From Chimonanthus salicifolius (taxonomy: Eukaryota > Streptophyta > Magnoliopsida > Laurales > Calycanthaceae), in NCBI GenBank assembly GCA_013350335.1, contig CM023539.1, positions 42,518,631-42,582,630 of the forward strand: 64,000 nucleotides of DNA. The letters are read 5' to 3'. Shown one piece after another: positions 24,475 through 35,266 of the stretch (the first letter of the stretch is position 1; each line of letters opens with the position of its first letter). Both the position numbers and the translations under genes were made by a program. The notes below the pieces were generated by a model. It was not told where the DNA came from, did no database searches, and worked only from the letters and a program-made list of their open reading frames with translations.

Positions 24475-24580
24475 TGGGGTTCAAAATTCGATATTGTCTG
24501 ATATGATATATCGATCGATATTTTTATCTCTTTTCTTTTTAAAAAAACAAAAAAATAATTGATATTGCGACATATCAGTA
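24475..24580. repeat. Fragment of the ATCGG palindromic MITE
   Basis: Begins with TGGGGTTCAAAATTCGATAT, close to the family's left terminus (CAGGGGTTTAAATATCGG), followed by ATATCGATCGATAT words. The right end is lost. Confidence 0.45.
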
Positions 24581-24974
24581 CCATAATTCAATCATCTCAA
24601 TCATGTCATATTGACTTTATAAGTTTTGATAAACGTGACATTTATTTATGAAAGTTGAAAATTAAAATAATTAAAAGATCAAGTGAGATTCCACTCTATG
24701 GAACTCAAAGCTACTTAAAAGATAATGTCAATCTTGGATTCCTTAGAAAAGTGTTGACAAGCTTTTCATATTTGAATATAAGCACCATGACTTGAAGATG
24801 ATATTTGATTGTAAATTTGCTTTATTGTAGAATGACTCAAACTTAACCTATTTGAGATAGGTGAAATTTTAGTTTTATCGTTGATGATGATGATGTAGAA
24901 TGATCGAGATTTAAAGTTGATCATCTATATTAGAATAGATATTTTCTTATAAAATAAATTGATGAATAAGGTGT

Positions 24975-25145
24975 TCAGACTTCTCAGAGTACTCGACTAA
25001 TCTTTGGGACATGCATAAGTTTTTCAATCTACACATATCGAGTAATTTTATTGAGAGTGACCCTTTCAGATAAAGTAAGAATCGAACTCACAAGTCTCAC
25101 TTCTTGAAACGGATTCTTGATTATCATTCCAACTCATTTTAAGCT
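24975..25145 (-). repeat. tRNA-derived SINE remnant (family C)
   Basis: On the minus strand: GAGTTGGAATGATAA (A-box-like), GTGAGTTCGATTCTTAC (B-box-like), then TTATGCATGTCCCAAAGATT and AGTACTCTGAGAAGTCTGAA. It matches the copies at 16,245 and 28,930. Confidence 0.55.
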
Positions 25146-25156
25146 ATTAAAATTTA

Positions 25157-26917
25157 GGTAGCGATCCTTCCACTGGAGGTTTGTGTAACTATACACGGGA
25201 ATTAGTGGATTCTCGATTTTACCCTTCGCATGAACAGTAAAATCGGATATTTCGTATGAACTGTAAAGTTTCGACTAGCCGATTTACTGTTCATGTGAAT
25301 TTCGACGAGCCAATGTTATTGTTCGTCTGAATTTCAGCGAGTCAATTTACTGTTCATGTGAATTTTGACGAGTCGATTTACTGTACATGTGAATTTCGAC
25401 AAGCCGCCTTACTGTTTATGTGAAAGATTGGTGAGCTGATTTTACTCTTTATATAATAGATAAAATTAAAAATCTATTAATTTCTGTTTCTGATTAAAAA
25501 AAAACATTTTAAGAAGATCTCTACACTTAAAATTTATACGATATAGATATTTATTTAAATCTTTTAGACAACAAGATTGGGGGGAGATGATTCACGCCGT
25601 GGATTGGCCCACCCATTGATGTTGTTAGTGGCACCAAGGCAAAAAAGAGTCTAGCTTGTACGGTCAGGATATTTTTATTTTGTCCAAATGATGATGCCCC
25701 CATTTAAGAGAGTAGACTAGACTACTAGAGTGTCTATGTTTATTGTGCCTTTAATTTTCTCTACAACAAATCTTTATGCTTTCTTAATCAATATAATTAC
25801 TTACTGCACGTGTCACACACGTGGAGGGAAAAGATGATGAAGCTGCTTGCGTGTCGCACTTATGTTTTTTCACAATTGTTCACTTTTATTGTAAGAATCT
25901 GAGTTTGAATTAGTGGTCAATTCGATCCGTACAATGAATTTGAGAAATTAATGAATTTAAATTATATTTTTATATATCTTGAATTTAATTGAGTTGAAAA
26001 AAAATAAATTTACATAAATTTTGAATCAGACTAAATTGAGAAATTTAAAAAGAATCTAACTTAATCTGATTTGACCTAAATGTATCAAGTTATAAAGTAA
26101 TATTCAAACTGAGTCGGGTCAGAAATTTAAATTGAATTGAGTTAAATAACTCAGATCAGTAAATTGAGTCGGATCAAGTTAGATTTAATAATTTTTTACA
26201 TCAATTAAGTTGAATTTATTGAAATTCAATCTGAAAACTTTGTATTAGTATATATGTTTAGATATGTTTAAAATTAAAAGGATTTTTATTTGATACTACT
26301 ATTTCAGAAGATTTATATTTTTTAAGAAATTTTAATATTATTCATTTAATAGAATGTCTAAAATATTCATTTGTATAGCAAGATCTGTTTCTCTCTCTTG
26401 GAAGTTTCTTTCTCATCTGGGACCTTTCAAATTGAAGATTTTAACTCTAGCGAGAAGCTTCTATTTGTATGAAATAAGCAATCTGAGGTAGATAAGTTGT
26501 TGGTTCAGGTAGAGTAGATTTTGATTTGACTTGTGTCTTTTCACATTCCGATAGAGACCTAACCGCATCAATTCAGAGCCCACAGACCCACTAGCATAGA
26601 CCAGGGTTAGGGAATAAGTGCGTCTTATTTGACCTTCTAGATCCTTTTGGAAGTAGTGCTTTACTCTTTTGACATGATAGCTCAGACACTTTACATACTT
26701 ACTCATTTGACATAATTAGATTATTCCTCTAACTACTATTTTGTATGAATAGATATGAATTTTATTATATTATTTATTTTATCTTTTAAATAGACTCGCA
26801 AAAATTTTTGCTGTGAGTGATTTGAAAGATTTTGATGAGTCAATTCGAAAGTTAAAATAGATAGTATAATAAAATATATGTTGGATTAAACAAAATGTCT
26901 GTGGAAGGATCGTTACC
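25157..26917. mobile_element. Candidate 1.76-kb DNA element with about 20-bp inverted termini
   Basis: The left end GGTAGCGATCCTTCCACTGG mirrors the right end, which reads inward as GGTAACGATCCTTCCACAGA (17 of 20 identical). A subterminal tandem array follows the left end (25,250-25,440). I found no convincing target duplication and no transposase; the interior is AT-rich with a degenerate AATTGAGTT-type repeat near 25,900-26,230. Related left ends or interiors occur at 44,335 and 20,997. Confidence 0.55.
25250..25440. repeat. Tandem array of about 30-35-bp units
   Basis: Five or so degenerate copies of a unit containing TTTACTGTTCATGTGAATTT followed by CGACGAGCCGA. It lies just inside the left terminus of the 25,157-26,917 element. 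Confidence 0.7.
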
Positions 26918-26921
26918 ATAC

Positions 26922-27278
26922 ATGTAAACTAGTGTTTTTAAAATCAGATCGAACAGCGGGTGAACCACCAGTGTGACAAAACTCTTAATGACCCGTGGGT
27001 CAACCCAATTATATTCATTTAAAAATTAAAAAAAAAACAACAAATTTAAATATTTTTAAAAAATAACTAAAACAACCATAATTTTTTTTTTTTATTTTAT
27101 AACATGTAGCCCAATGGCCCACAGGCTGCCAGCCCAATAAAGCCGGGCACAAATGATGAAGTGAATACATGGATTGGCCGATTTTGACTACAGTTGAACC
27201 CGATTGAACCTTATTTAATCAGACCTTCCATCGAGACGGTTCATTTCAAGGGTCACTTTTTAGAACATTGATGTAGAC
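26922..27278. mobile_element. hAT-like MITE (341 bp)
   Basis: The element is 26,930-27,270. Its ends are TAGTGTTTTTAAAATCAGA on the left and CAATGTTCTAAAAAGTGA read inward on the right. Flanking 8-bp repeats ATGTAAAC (26,922-26,929) and ATGTAGAC (27,271-27,278) differ at one base. These termini and the 8-bp duplication fit hAT-derived MITEs. The interior has GGGTGAACC and GGTTCATTTC arms. It is non-coding. Confidence 0.65.
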
Positions 27279-29640
27279 ATCTAAAAAAATTCATTATCAT
27301 CTTGCCATTTATCATGAAAAACTCACACTAATGTTTATCTTATCATGAAAAATATAGTGAATTCTAAAAATCTGAGAAATATTTGTAAATTATTAAATAA
27401 GTTAATTTAATCATATTAAATTCTATTTATGTTGGCTAGTTGCACTAGAATTAGTGTTGAATTGGATTGAGGCCGATACGGGTAGGTTGGATAAGATTGG
27501 CATCCATTGATCCGATTTAACCATTTGGCTAAACCTGAGTTTAACTTGCGGCCACTACCCAAAATATCAGCCAAATTTTGTCGGAATTTTAAGGGCCTGA
27601 AGCCTATATATATCAGCATTTATAAAAGAATATCGGAAATACCTACATTCTGGGCCGGCCCAAAATAGACCAGATTTCAACCCATTTTGGCCAAAAGTTT
27701 TGGGATTTATCAGGCCTTTTATTTTTAAGAAAGTGAAAAGGGCTCAAATAACAACATCAGAAAAAAAAAATATTGGCACGGTCCAACTGGCCCAACCCAG
27801 GGAAAAATATTGGATTTGCTCATATATTTAACTAAGAAGTAAACTCAACTCAGTTATCAATTGGGTTTATTGAATTCATCAGTGTGTTAAAACCTATTTG
27901 AGATAGATGAAATAATGACGGGCTTGTTGAAGTTGTAGATGGGGGTGCAATTTGGGCTGGGCTTAACCTGGGACTATATGGGAAAAACCCAAGAAATTTG
28001 GGTTTGGGTTGACCCAGGGTCATTTTCTGATCTAAAAAAATAGGCCCAGGTTAGAATTTGGGCCGGGCTAGGCCTATTACATGAAAGCTTGATGTTGGCC
28101 TGGAAGTCAAAATTTGAGCCATAAATCATAACTTCTAAATTTCTTTAATTAATGTTGTCTGCAAATCCAAAATTTATGTAGTATATAATTACAATTTATT
28201 AGAATAATGCAAAAGATTCCATTTTATGCCCAAAATAAGCTCACATGTATAAGTTGGGTTTGAAATTGGGCTTAGATCTACAAAAGGAATTTGCACCAGC
28301 CTTGGGTTTGAAATTGGACTTAGTCCTACAAATAACCATGTATAAAATGCATATGGAGATTATCATTGTTGTATTAAAAAAATTACCTATTAACCTAATT
28401 TATTCACAGGTATTTACAAAAAGTATAAATTATTTTTTAGATGTCCCTTCATGGAAAAAAAATTGCCTAATTCAAATATGAAAGCGTATCTCAAATTGAT
28501 GAGATAAATGGCTAGATGACGATGAATTTTTTAGATGTCTACATATGATCTGTTAAGTCAAATGGTTATGTATAAAAGTTTATGATCTATTATGTCAAAT
28601 GAAGTAAAGTTTACTTTTTACAAAAGAGTATATTAAAGTAATATAAATGCCATTTTAATTAAAATAATATAAAAATTGTTATTAACATATTTGTGTGTTC
28701 CCATGAAATATGTATGTGGTGAAGATCTTATGTAATGTTTAAATTGCCTTTGTAGATAATTCTTTATTGAACTATTTTTTTAAAGAATTTTCTTAGTACT
28801 TCGTTGTCATATTTTAAACTATTAAATGTATTCAAATTTAAATAAAATGCTATATTTTAAAGATTGCTCACTGACAGTTTTTTTTTTTTCTTGGTAAAGA
28901 TAATTTTAAATATGAGTTATAGTATTTTTTTTTTAATCAGACTGTTCAAACTTCTTAGAACATCTAACTAATTTTTGAAGCATGTATAAGCCTCCCTATC
29001 TATATACAATTTCTATATTAGTTAAAGATAAACAAACAACTAGAGAACCGAATATCGGTCGATACCGAGATTTGAACCCCTGACTGGAGTGGCCCTTTGG
29101 GATGGAGTGATAATCGACCTTAGAACTCCCACTTTCTTAGACGGTTTTCTAGCCATCACTTTAACTCCATTATGTTTAGTATCATATAGACATATAGTCT
29201 TTTACACTATCAAAACATTTGTAAAGTTGACTAGACAAGTCACTAATGTAGAAGTTTATCTTCAAAAGCACCCAACCTCATTAGTTGTATGTTTATAAGA
29301 TTATAATTTGCCTCGTACCAAAAATAAGCATCAAACAAGTGCAAATTTGGAATAAACAAAGTTGTACTTTGAGTAACTCTTAAGGGTAGAGATTGAAACT
29401 TTGAGTGGAAGCTAAACTTTCATGAGGATGAAAAGCCCAAAATAAGGTTTAAATATGTGAACAATTCTTTTCTTGTTTTGTAACTGTGGAAACTTGTCGA
29501 CTCCACTTTGTGGTGATTATAGGTAAAATTTCGAATTTATGACACCACCCACAAGCACTATGGGATCAAGTAAGGCATCCCAAGAGTTCGAACACCAAAC
29601 CTCCCGAAGAAAAATGGAAAAACCCAACCACTCAAATAAA
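27279..29640. other. Intergenic region, no gene recognised
   Basis: AT-rich, with a GGGTTTGGG-rich patch (27,940-28,090) that may be the end of another MITE (GGGGGTGCAATTTGGGC). Also holds the SINE remnant at 28,930-29,170. Confidence 0.4.
28930..29170 (-). repeat. SINE remnant (family C) split by an ATCGG MITE fragment
   Basis: The 3' part (AGAACATCTAACTAATTTTT, then GCATGTATAAGCCTCCCTA on the plus strand) and the 5' part (AGAACTCCCACTTTCTTAGA) match other family C copies. Between them, at about 29,050-29,080, is ATATCGGTCGATACCGAG followed by TTTGAACCCCTGA, the right end of the palindromic MITE family. Confidence 0.5.
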
Positions 29641-29644
29641 TAAA

Positions 29645-29876
29645 GCGGGAACAACTTTGTTGAATGGCATGTCTTTTTCTCTATTTCCCAATTCGGACTG
29701 TGGGCTTCCTGTCATGGATTTCTTCTTTTCTTTTAAGAGGGGTTTCCAGCCCAGGATGTGGTTTTTTTTGTGGGTTATCCTGGCCCGGGTTGTCTCCATT
29801 TCTTTGTATTTGGTTGGGGTGTTTCCCCTTTCTTTTTGAATGAATTCTAACCAAATATTAAAAAAAAAAAAAAATT
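29645..29876 (+). mobile_element. LINE 3' UTR with poly(A) tail
   Basis: A T/G-rich plus-strand stretch ending in TTTTTGAATGAATTCTAACC, then ATATT and a run of A (to 29,876). This is the normal look of a 5'-truncated plant LINE tail. The protein domains are missing. Confidence 0.55.
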
Positions 29877-30600
29877 TGTTAAAGGAAAATAATTTCCTCC
29901 CTCTGATGATCAAGGAACTTTGCACTAAAATGTCTCCATCTGAGCAGAAGTTTACACATTTCGAAGACTGATGAAGAACCTTCAGTTGAAAAACATCTCA
30001 CCCAGAAAGAACCTTCTATTGAAGTGAAGTTTCCTTTTGTAAAGAAACTTCCTACCAAATTAGACTTCTTACTAAAAGAAATTTCCCTCTGAGAAAAACT
30101 TTCCTCATTTTGACAAAAAGATTTTTGCTGCAAAATACTTCCTACTAGAGAAAAATTCTCTGTTGAAAAAAAATAAAAAGCTTTTGATGAATAAAAATTC
30201 CCCGTTGATAAAAAAACTTTAGCAGAGTGAGTTTCCCTTTTAAGAAAGTTCTGCTTTTTTTTTTTTTCCTAATGAGAGTGCAGAGAACCTCGAGCACATC
30301 TCTACTAAATCTCTCTTCGAGTGACGTCCCACACCCCCAGAGAATAGTCATCGAATTACGCAACAGAAACTCGAACTCACACCATCCTATTTCCGGAGGC
30401 AAAATGTTACCAGCCAAACTATCCCGTGGGGTAAAAAAGTTCTGCTTCGTGGAGAAGAATCTCCTTTTGAGTAAAAGCTCTCTATTGAATGTGATGGTGA
30501 GAAAACCGTTTGGGCCATGCTTGAATATTTTGCTGCCTGATAGTCCAACATTTCTGCTTAAAAGTGGCCACATAAGGACCTAAACCCTCCAAACTCACTA
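29877..30600. repeat. Degenerate tandem repeat region with embedded SINE-like piece
   Basis: Many loosely repeated 30-40-bp phrases built from AAAAACTTTCC, TTTCCCTCTGAG and CCTTCTATTGAAG occur at 29,880-30,240 and again at 30,430-30,500. At 30,290-30,445, minus strand, is a tRNA-like block with TAGTTTGGCTGGTAAC (A box) and GTGAGTTCGAGTTT (B box). The open frames across it on both strands reflect the repeats and are not called genes. Confidence 0.5.
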
Positions 30601-31590
30601 TTCAAAACCTTGATCCTAGTCGTTCTATCAAATTTGGGCCCAATTTGATTTCAAAAGCCATTGTTTTGAGCCATTACTAGGACCATTTCACTTTGCATGT
30701 CCAGAACTAAGTGGCTACATATCTCCACATCAACACCACATCAACAAAAACAATCTCTAAATGGCACATCAATTATAAAAAAGAGAGAATAAACTAGAAA
30801 AATAAAATAGAAAATTAGAAAACAATAAAAGAAGTAGAAATAAAGTAGAAAAGAAAAAAAAAAGAATATTGAAAAAGGAAACATAATTCTCATATAGAAA
30901 AGAACATAAGAAAAAAGAAAAAAAATGAAAATTTAGAAGAGAAATTATGAGACTCACTAAAAACCACAATAACACTATGTTTTTAAAGAGTCAAACACCA
31001 CAATTATCATAAAATTATGCCATTTATACTTTTATATTGATGTGCATTTATCATTGATTATTGGATTCCATATGCTCATTTTGACTTTGGACTGGCCTTT
31101 TCATTTTCCATGCATAAATGTCTCAAACTACATCCCAAATTCACGGTCAAGAAGTCTATCTCATGAAATAGAGTCTTGAGTTCGATTCACGCTCAACTTT
31201 AACGGTCCACTTTCCATACAATTAATCAATATATGTGAATTGAGAGATTAACACATGTCCAGAGAATTAGATTAGTCTCACCTCCAATGTGGAGTAGAGA
31301 TATTCATGTTATAAAAAAAATACAGCTCAAATATTATTTTTCTTCCACAATTTCCCAATTTATCCAGTCATGACTTTTTTTCTATCGATATTTTATGGTA
31401 GAAATAAAGTAATTTCTTAAATATATTACCATCACCAAAGCAAAATGATGAGAAAGAAATTATACATATTAAAAACCATTGTTTCCGCAAAAATTTCCCT
31501 TATGAAATGCTCCAATGGTGTGCAACTATTTTCCATTGAATTACAAATTAAACTCTTTGATGTATTCTTTATTTTCAAAAATTTTCATAG
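30601..31590. other. AT-rich intergenic region
   Basis: No gene. A purine-rich plus-strand tract (AAGAAAAAAGAAAA type) spans 30,775-30,950. The SINE at 31,135-31,320 is listed separately. Confidence 0.45.
31135..31320 (+). repeat. tRNA-derived SINE (family B), 5'-truncated
   Basis: Carries the B-box block CTTGAGTTCGATTCACGCTC, shared exactly in part with the copy at 46,940, and the 3' block CTCACCTCCAATGTGGAGTA, ending in an A-run. No clear target duplication. Confidence 0.65.
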
Positions 31591-31599
31591 TCAACTTTT

Positions 31600-31995
31600 T
31601 TTTTTTGAATGATGGTTAGTATTTCATTCAAAAGAGGGAGGAACTCAAAAATTATGTACGACTAATCCCACAACCTGGGTCATGCAAGAGACGACCCAAG
31701 AGGGTGGTCCAAAAAAATAGGCCTCAAATAAAAAACAGATGGAGGCCCATCAACACAAAATAAACAAAAAAGCCCACACAATCCGGGCAGGTATAAGCTT
31801 ACAATACAAATTGGCAAAATGGTGAAAACCATTAAAAATGGCTAAGAGGTAAAGATACCGTTAGGCAGTAACTAATCAGCAGACACACAGTTGGAGAGGA
31901 TTTCAGTTGCAAGGTCCCTCAGCAAATTCTACATAGTAAACTTCTATAATTTAATTCAGCAAAAACTTTCTAAATACTCTCCGAGCTTCCTTCTA
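31600..31995 (-). mobile_element. LINE 3' end, minus strand
   Basis: Starts on the plus strand with a T-run (31,600-31,607), then GAATGATGGTTAGTATTTCA. Read on the minus strand this is a 3' UTR ending in TGAAATACTAACCATCATTC and a poly(A) tail. No protein domain is left. Confidence 0.5.
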
Positions 31996-32125
31996 CTTTG
32001 CAATTTTTTCTTCAATGGTATAATTTGGAGTTGGCCGCGGATCGCCGACCACCAGAGATTGAGGTATTATTGTCTTGTGTCATTCAACTTTGATTCTCTG
32101 AGTTTTCATACATATCTGTTACTCT

Positions 32126-32488
32126 TAGGGCTGAAATTCGGATTGAATCAGCTCAGGTTTTAATAAATTCAATTTAATATATGTCAAAATTTATTAAATT
32201 TGATTTAAATTGTTGATCCGAATTACTCAATTCGAATTGATCCAAATTTTTTACTGAGTCAAATTAAGTGTTGTTTTATAACTTAGTGCACGCATGTCGA
32301 TTCAGATTATGTCGGATCATATCAAACTGATTTAAAAAATTTCAACCAAACTCAATACGAATTTCATGCGGATTTTTATTTTCCGACCCAATCTAATTTA
32401 AAATATACAAATACATAATTTAAATTCATTGATTTCTCGAGTCAGATCACATGGGTTGAATTAAAACCCGACCCAAGTTTCACCCCTA
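32126..32488. mobile_element. Candidate MITE upstream of the PPR gene
   Basis: The ends are inverted: TAGGGCTGAAATTCGG on the left and TAGGGGTGAAACTTGGG read inward on the right, about 363 bp apart. The interior is repetitive AATTCGGATTGA-like sequence. I found no matching 8-bp target duplication, so the class is unsure. Confidence 0.45.
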
Positions 32489-32489
32489 C

Positions 32490-32758
32490 TCCAAACATGA
32501 TTAGTATGGATTAAGTTTGTACATGCCTTACGTTTTAATATTAACTTGTGCTGCATTGGTCGGAGGTCCGGACGGCGAATGAAACAGAAAGTAGTAAGGG
32601 AAAAAAATCCTTTTTGCTTGTCATGTCTTCCTTCACTCTTCGATCGCCTGTCGTATCTCGTCTCTCCATTTTTCTTGGAAATCAGAATTCAAATTTCAAT
32701 TTCCAGAGCCGAGAGCAGTAGCCATACTTTCCTGAAAACCGAGAGGGGAAAGAATAAA
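32490..32758 (+). promoter_or_regulatory. Proximal promoter and 5' leader of the PPR gene
   Basis: The space between the MITE and the chosen start codon. An in-frame Met lies upstream at 32,546, so an N-terminally longer protein cannot be excluded. A CT-rich stretch (TCTTCCTTCACTCTTCG, about 32,626-32,642) is a possible leader. No clear TATA box. Confidence 0.35.
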
Positions 32759-35266
32759 ATGCTTTTCACGAAAAAAGTACGAAACCAACTCTCTCTGCGC
32801 TTCCTTGCATTTCTGCATTTCTTCAGTATAAAACCATTTCCTCTCTCCAAAACCCTAGACCAAATCTCCAACTCCTTCTCTCAACCAAATCCCAATCTAC
32901 TCGACCGCGTCTCTCTCTCCGAATTCCGACCCGAACACGTCGAGTATGTACTCTACCGCCTCCGTTCCAGACCCGAATCCGCGATCCGATTCTTTGAATG
33001 GTCTGAGAACTTTCTACAGCTTTCTCACACCCTCCGGGCCTTCTGCGGCATCACCCATGTGCTTCTTGCTCGTCGGATGTTCGAACCCGCCCATCACATC
33101 ATCAATCAGATGATTCGACGCTTTGGATGCTCCGAAACCTTTGAATCCTTCACTGATGGTTTTCAGGTTTTCGGTTCTAATCCCAGCACTGTCTATAGCT
33201 TCCTCATTGATTGTTATTCCCATGCTGGGTTGGTGGTCAGGGCGCTCGAAATTTTCCTGCGAATGCGACAGATGGGAATCCCTGTATCGCCTTATGCCCA
33301 TTTTGTACTTGTGAATTCTCTTATTGATGATGGGAAAATTGATTCGATTCTGGAGAGTTATGTAGAATTATCTAATGGGTGGGCGAAACATGATTCTTCT
33401 CTCTATAGTGTGGTAATTGACGGACTTTTTAAGAAGGGTGAGAATGTAATGGGTGTGAATTTTCACCGAACAGTTGTTGGGAGAAGCTTCACGCCAAGCA
33501 TTATGGATTGTAACAAAGTTCTGAATAGCCTATGCAAAGGGAATCGGATGGGAACTGCACTTGATTTCTTTTCTACAATGGTGGAAATTGGTCCAAACCC
33601 AACAGTTGTTTCATACAGTACTTTAATGGATGCATGCTGTAAAGAGGGTAGATTGGATGAGGCAGTTGCATTTTACAAGATCATGATAGAGAAGGGTATA
33701 GCTCCTGATGCAGTTATTTATGGTATTCTTATTAATGGTTTCTGCAAGGAAGGTAGAATGGAAGAGGGGTATGATCTTCTGTTGTCAGCATTTGACTGTG
33801 GGGTTAGGCCAGATGTTGTGATTTTTACTTCACTCATAGATGGGTATGTAAGAATTGGAGATATGCAGAAGGCGTCAGATCTATATTCCAGAATGTTGAG
33901 GGAGGGCATTTCACCAAATCTGGTTACTTACAGCATTCTTATCAATGGACTCTGCCACAAGGGTCGAATTTCTGAGGCACATGGGCTCTTCTGTAAGATC
34001 ATAAAGCATGGTTTTGAACCAAACATTTGGACATATAGTAGCATGATTGATGGACTGTGCAATTTGGGGAGATTGAGAGATGCATTTGACTTGTACAAAT
34101 ATATGATGATGAAAGGTTTAATTCCTGATGTTATTGTTCTTACAATGCTCATTAGGGGTCTCAGCAAGGAAGGAAGGATGGCTGATGCTGCTAGATTTTT
34201 CTTCCAATCTGTGAAGCGAGGGGTGAAAGCTAACTCTGTTCTGTATAATGTATTGATTGATGGATGTTGTGGAGTGAAAAAATTAGGTTATGCACTGAAG
34301 TTCTACAGACGAATGACAGTGGATAACTTGGCCCCCGATGTAATTACCTTTACTGTGCTCATCAAAGGAATGGCTAAACAAGGAATGTTGGAGGCAGCAT
34401 TGGCTTTTTTCTTTCAAATGCTAAAGGAAGGCCTCTCATCCGATGTTGTAACATATTGTACTTTAATTGATGGGTTTTGCAATCAGAAGAATATAAAGAC
34501 TGGATTCAGCATTTTCAAGATGATGCTTGGGAGTGGTGTTGTTCCTGATATTACAATCTACAATCTTCTCATAAACGCTCTTTTCAAAGAAGGGCATGTA
34601 GAAGAAGTAACTGGGATCTTTCATCAGCTGATAGAGCATGGATTGGAACCTGATGTCGTGACGTATAATACTATGATGAGTGGGTATTGCTCTGCAAAAA
34701 AATTTAGCAACGTGGCTCAACTTTATGAAGAGATGATAGGAAAAGGGCTCCAACCAAACATTATTACTTTTACCATTCAAATTGATTCTTTTTGTAAAGA
34801 AGGTAGGCTGGAGGATGCAGTATTAGTTTTTACAGAAATGCTCAAAAAGGGTCATGTACCCAATGTTGTTAGCTATAGCTGTTTGATGGATGGATACTTC
34901 AAGTCTCTACATTTTCAAAATGCCATTGAACTCCATGAAGAGATGCTTAGAAACCAGGTCTGTCCCAACATTGTCAGCTATAGTATCCTTATGAATGGTC
35001 TTTGCAAAGAAGGTAAAATGGAAGAAGCGTTTTTAGCTTTTAATTGTGCTATAGAAAAAGGTTTGTTGCCCGATGTCGTGGCATATGGAATTTTAATTCA
35101 CCACTACTGCAAGCTTGGAAGATTGGCTGAAGCCTTGATGCTGTACAATAGGATGGTGGCTGACGGTGTCAAACCTGACAGTTTTGTATGTAGTACACTT
35201 GCTGAATGTCGTCATAGAGAGAGGACGAAAGAGCTAAAAGTGGCGACTCCAACTAAAGCCTCTTGA
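32759..35266 (+). CDS. P-class pentatricopeptide repeat (PPR) protein, intronless
   Basis: A sequence-specific organellar RNA-binding protein; such proteins stabilise, process or help translate mitochondrial or plastid transcripts. The open frame begins at 32,546, but the likely start is the Met at 32,759, which opens a basic, Ser/Phe-rich presequence (MLFTKKVRNQLSLRFLAFLH) typical of organelle targeting. This gives 835 residues. From about residue 142 there are about 19 tandem 35-residue P-type repeats with the usual VVTYNTLIDGFCKEG-like helix A and GxxPD/N ends, up to a short C-terminal tail. There are no L or S repeats and no E or DYW domain, so a role as a stand-alone editing factor is unlikely. 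Length and repeat style resemble the Arabidopsis At1g31840-type protein; that orthology is a suggestion only. The lack of introns is normal for the family. I see no frameshift. Confidence 0.93.
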   Translation: MLFTKKVRNQLSLRFLAFLHFFSIKPFPLSKTLDQISNSFSQPNPNLLDRVSLSEFRPEHVEYVLYRLRSRPESAIRFFEWSENFLQLSHTLRAFCGITHVLLARRMFEPAHHIINQMIRRFGCSETFESFTDGFQVFGSNPSTVYSFLIDCYSHAGLVVRALEIFLRMRQMGIPVSPYAHFVLVNSLIDDGKIDSILESYVELSNGWAKHDSSLYSVVIDGLFKKGENVMGVNFHRTVVGRSFTPSIMDCNKVLNSLCKGNRMGTALDFFSTMVEIGPNPTVVSYSTLMDACCKEGRLDEAVAFYKIMIEKGIAPDAVIYGILINGFCKEGRMEEGYDLLLSAFDCGVRPDVVIFTSLIDGYVRIGDMQKASDLYSRMLREGISPNLVTYSILINGLCHKGRISEAHGLFCKIIKHGFEPNIWTYSSMIDGLCNLGRLRDAFDLYKYMMMKGLIPDVIVLTMLIRGLSKEGRMADAARFFFQSVKRGVKANSVLYNVLIDGCCGVKKLGYALKFYRRMTVDNLAPDVITFTVLIKGMAKQGMLEAALAFFFQMLKEGLSSDVVTYCTLIDGFCNQKNIKTGFSIFKMMLGSGVVPDITIYNLLINALFKEGHVEEVTGIFHQLIEHGLEPDVVTYNTMMSGYCSAKKFSNVAQLYEEMIGKGLQPNIITFTIQIDSFCKEGRLEDAVLVFTEMLKKGHVPNVVSYSCLMDGYFKSLHFQNAIELHEEMLRNQVCPNIVSYSILMNGLCKEGKMEEAFLAFNCAIEKGLLPDVVAYGILIHHYCKLGRLAEALMLYNRMVADGVKPDSFVCSTLAECRHRERTKELKVATPTKAS

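Larger units (their letters stand above)
21373..25156. other. AT-rich intergenic region with ATCGG clusters
   Basis: No gene recognised. It holds palindromic ATCGG clusters at 22,135-22,505, 23,430-23,672 and 24,475-24,580, and a SINE remnant at 24,975-25,145. Confidence 0.45.

Noticed and set aside
29877..30240. Possible CRISPR-like or regular array
   Set aside because: Repeat units are degenerate and unevenly spaced in a plant nuclear context.
30145..30583. Overlapping 118- and 142-codon frames on opposite strands
   Set aside because: They run through a degenerate repeat and a SINE-like piece; no conserved motif.
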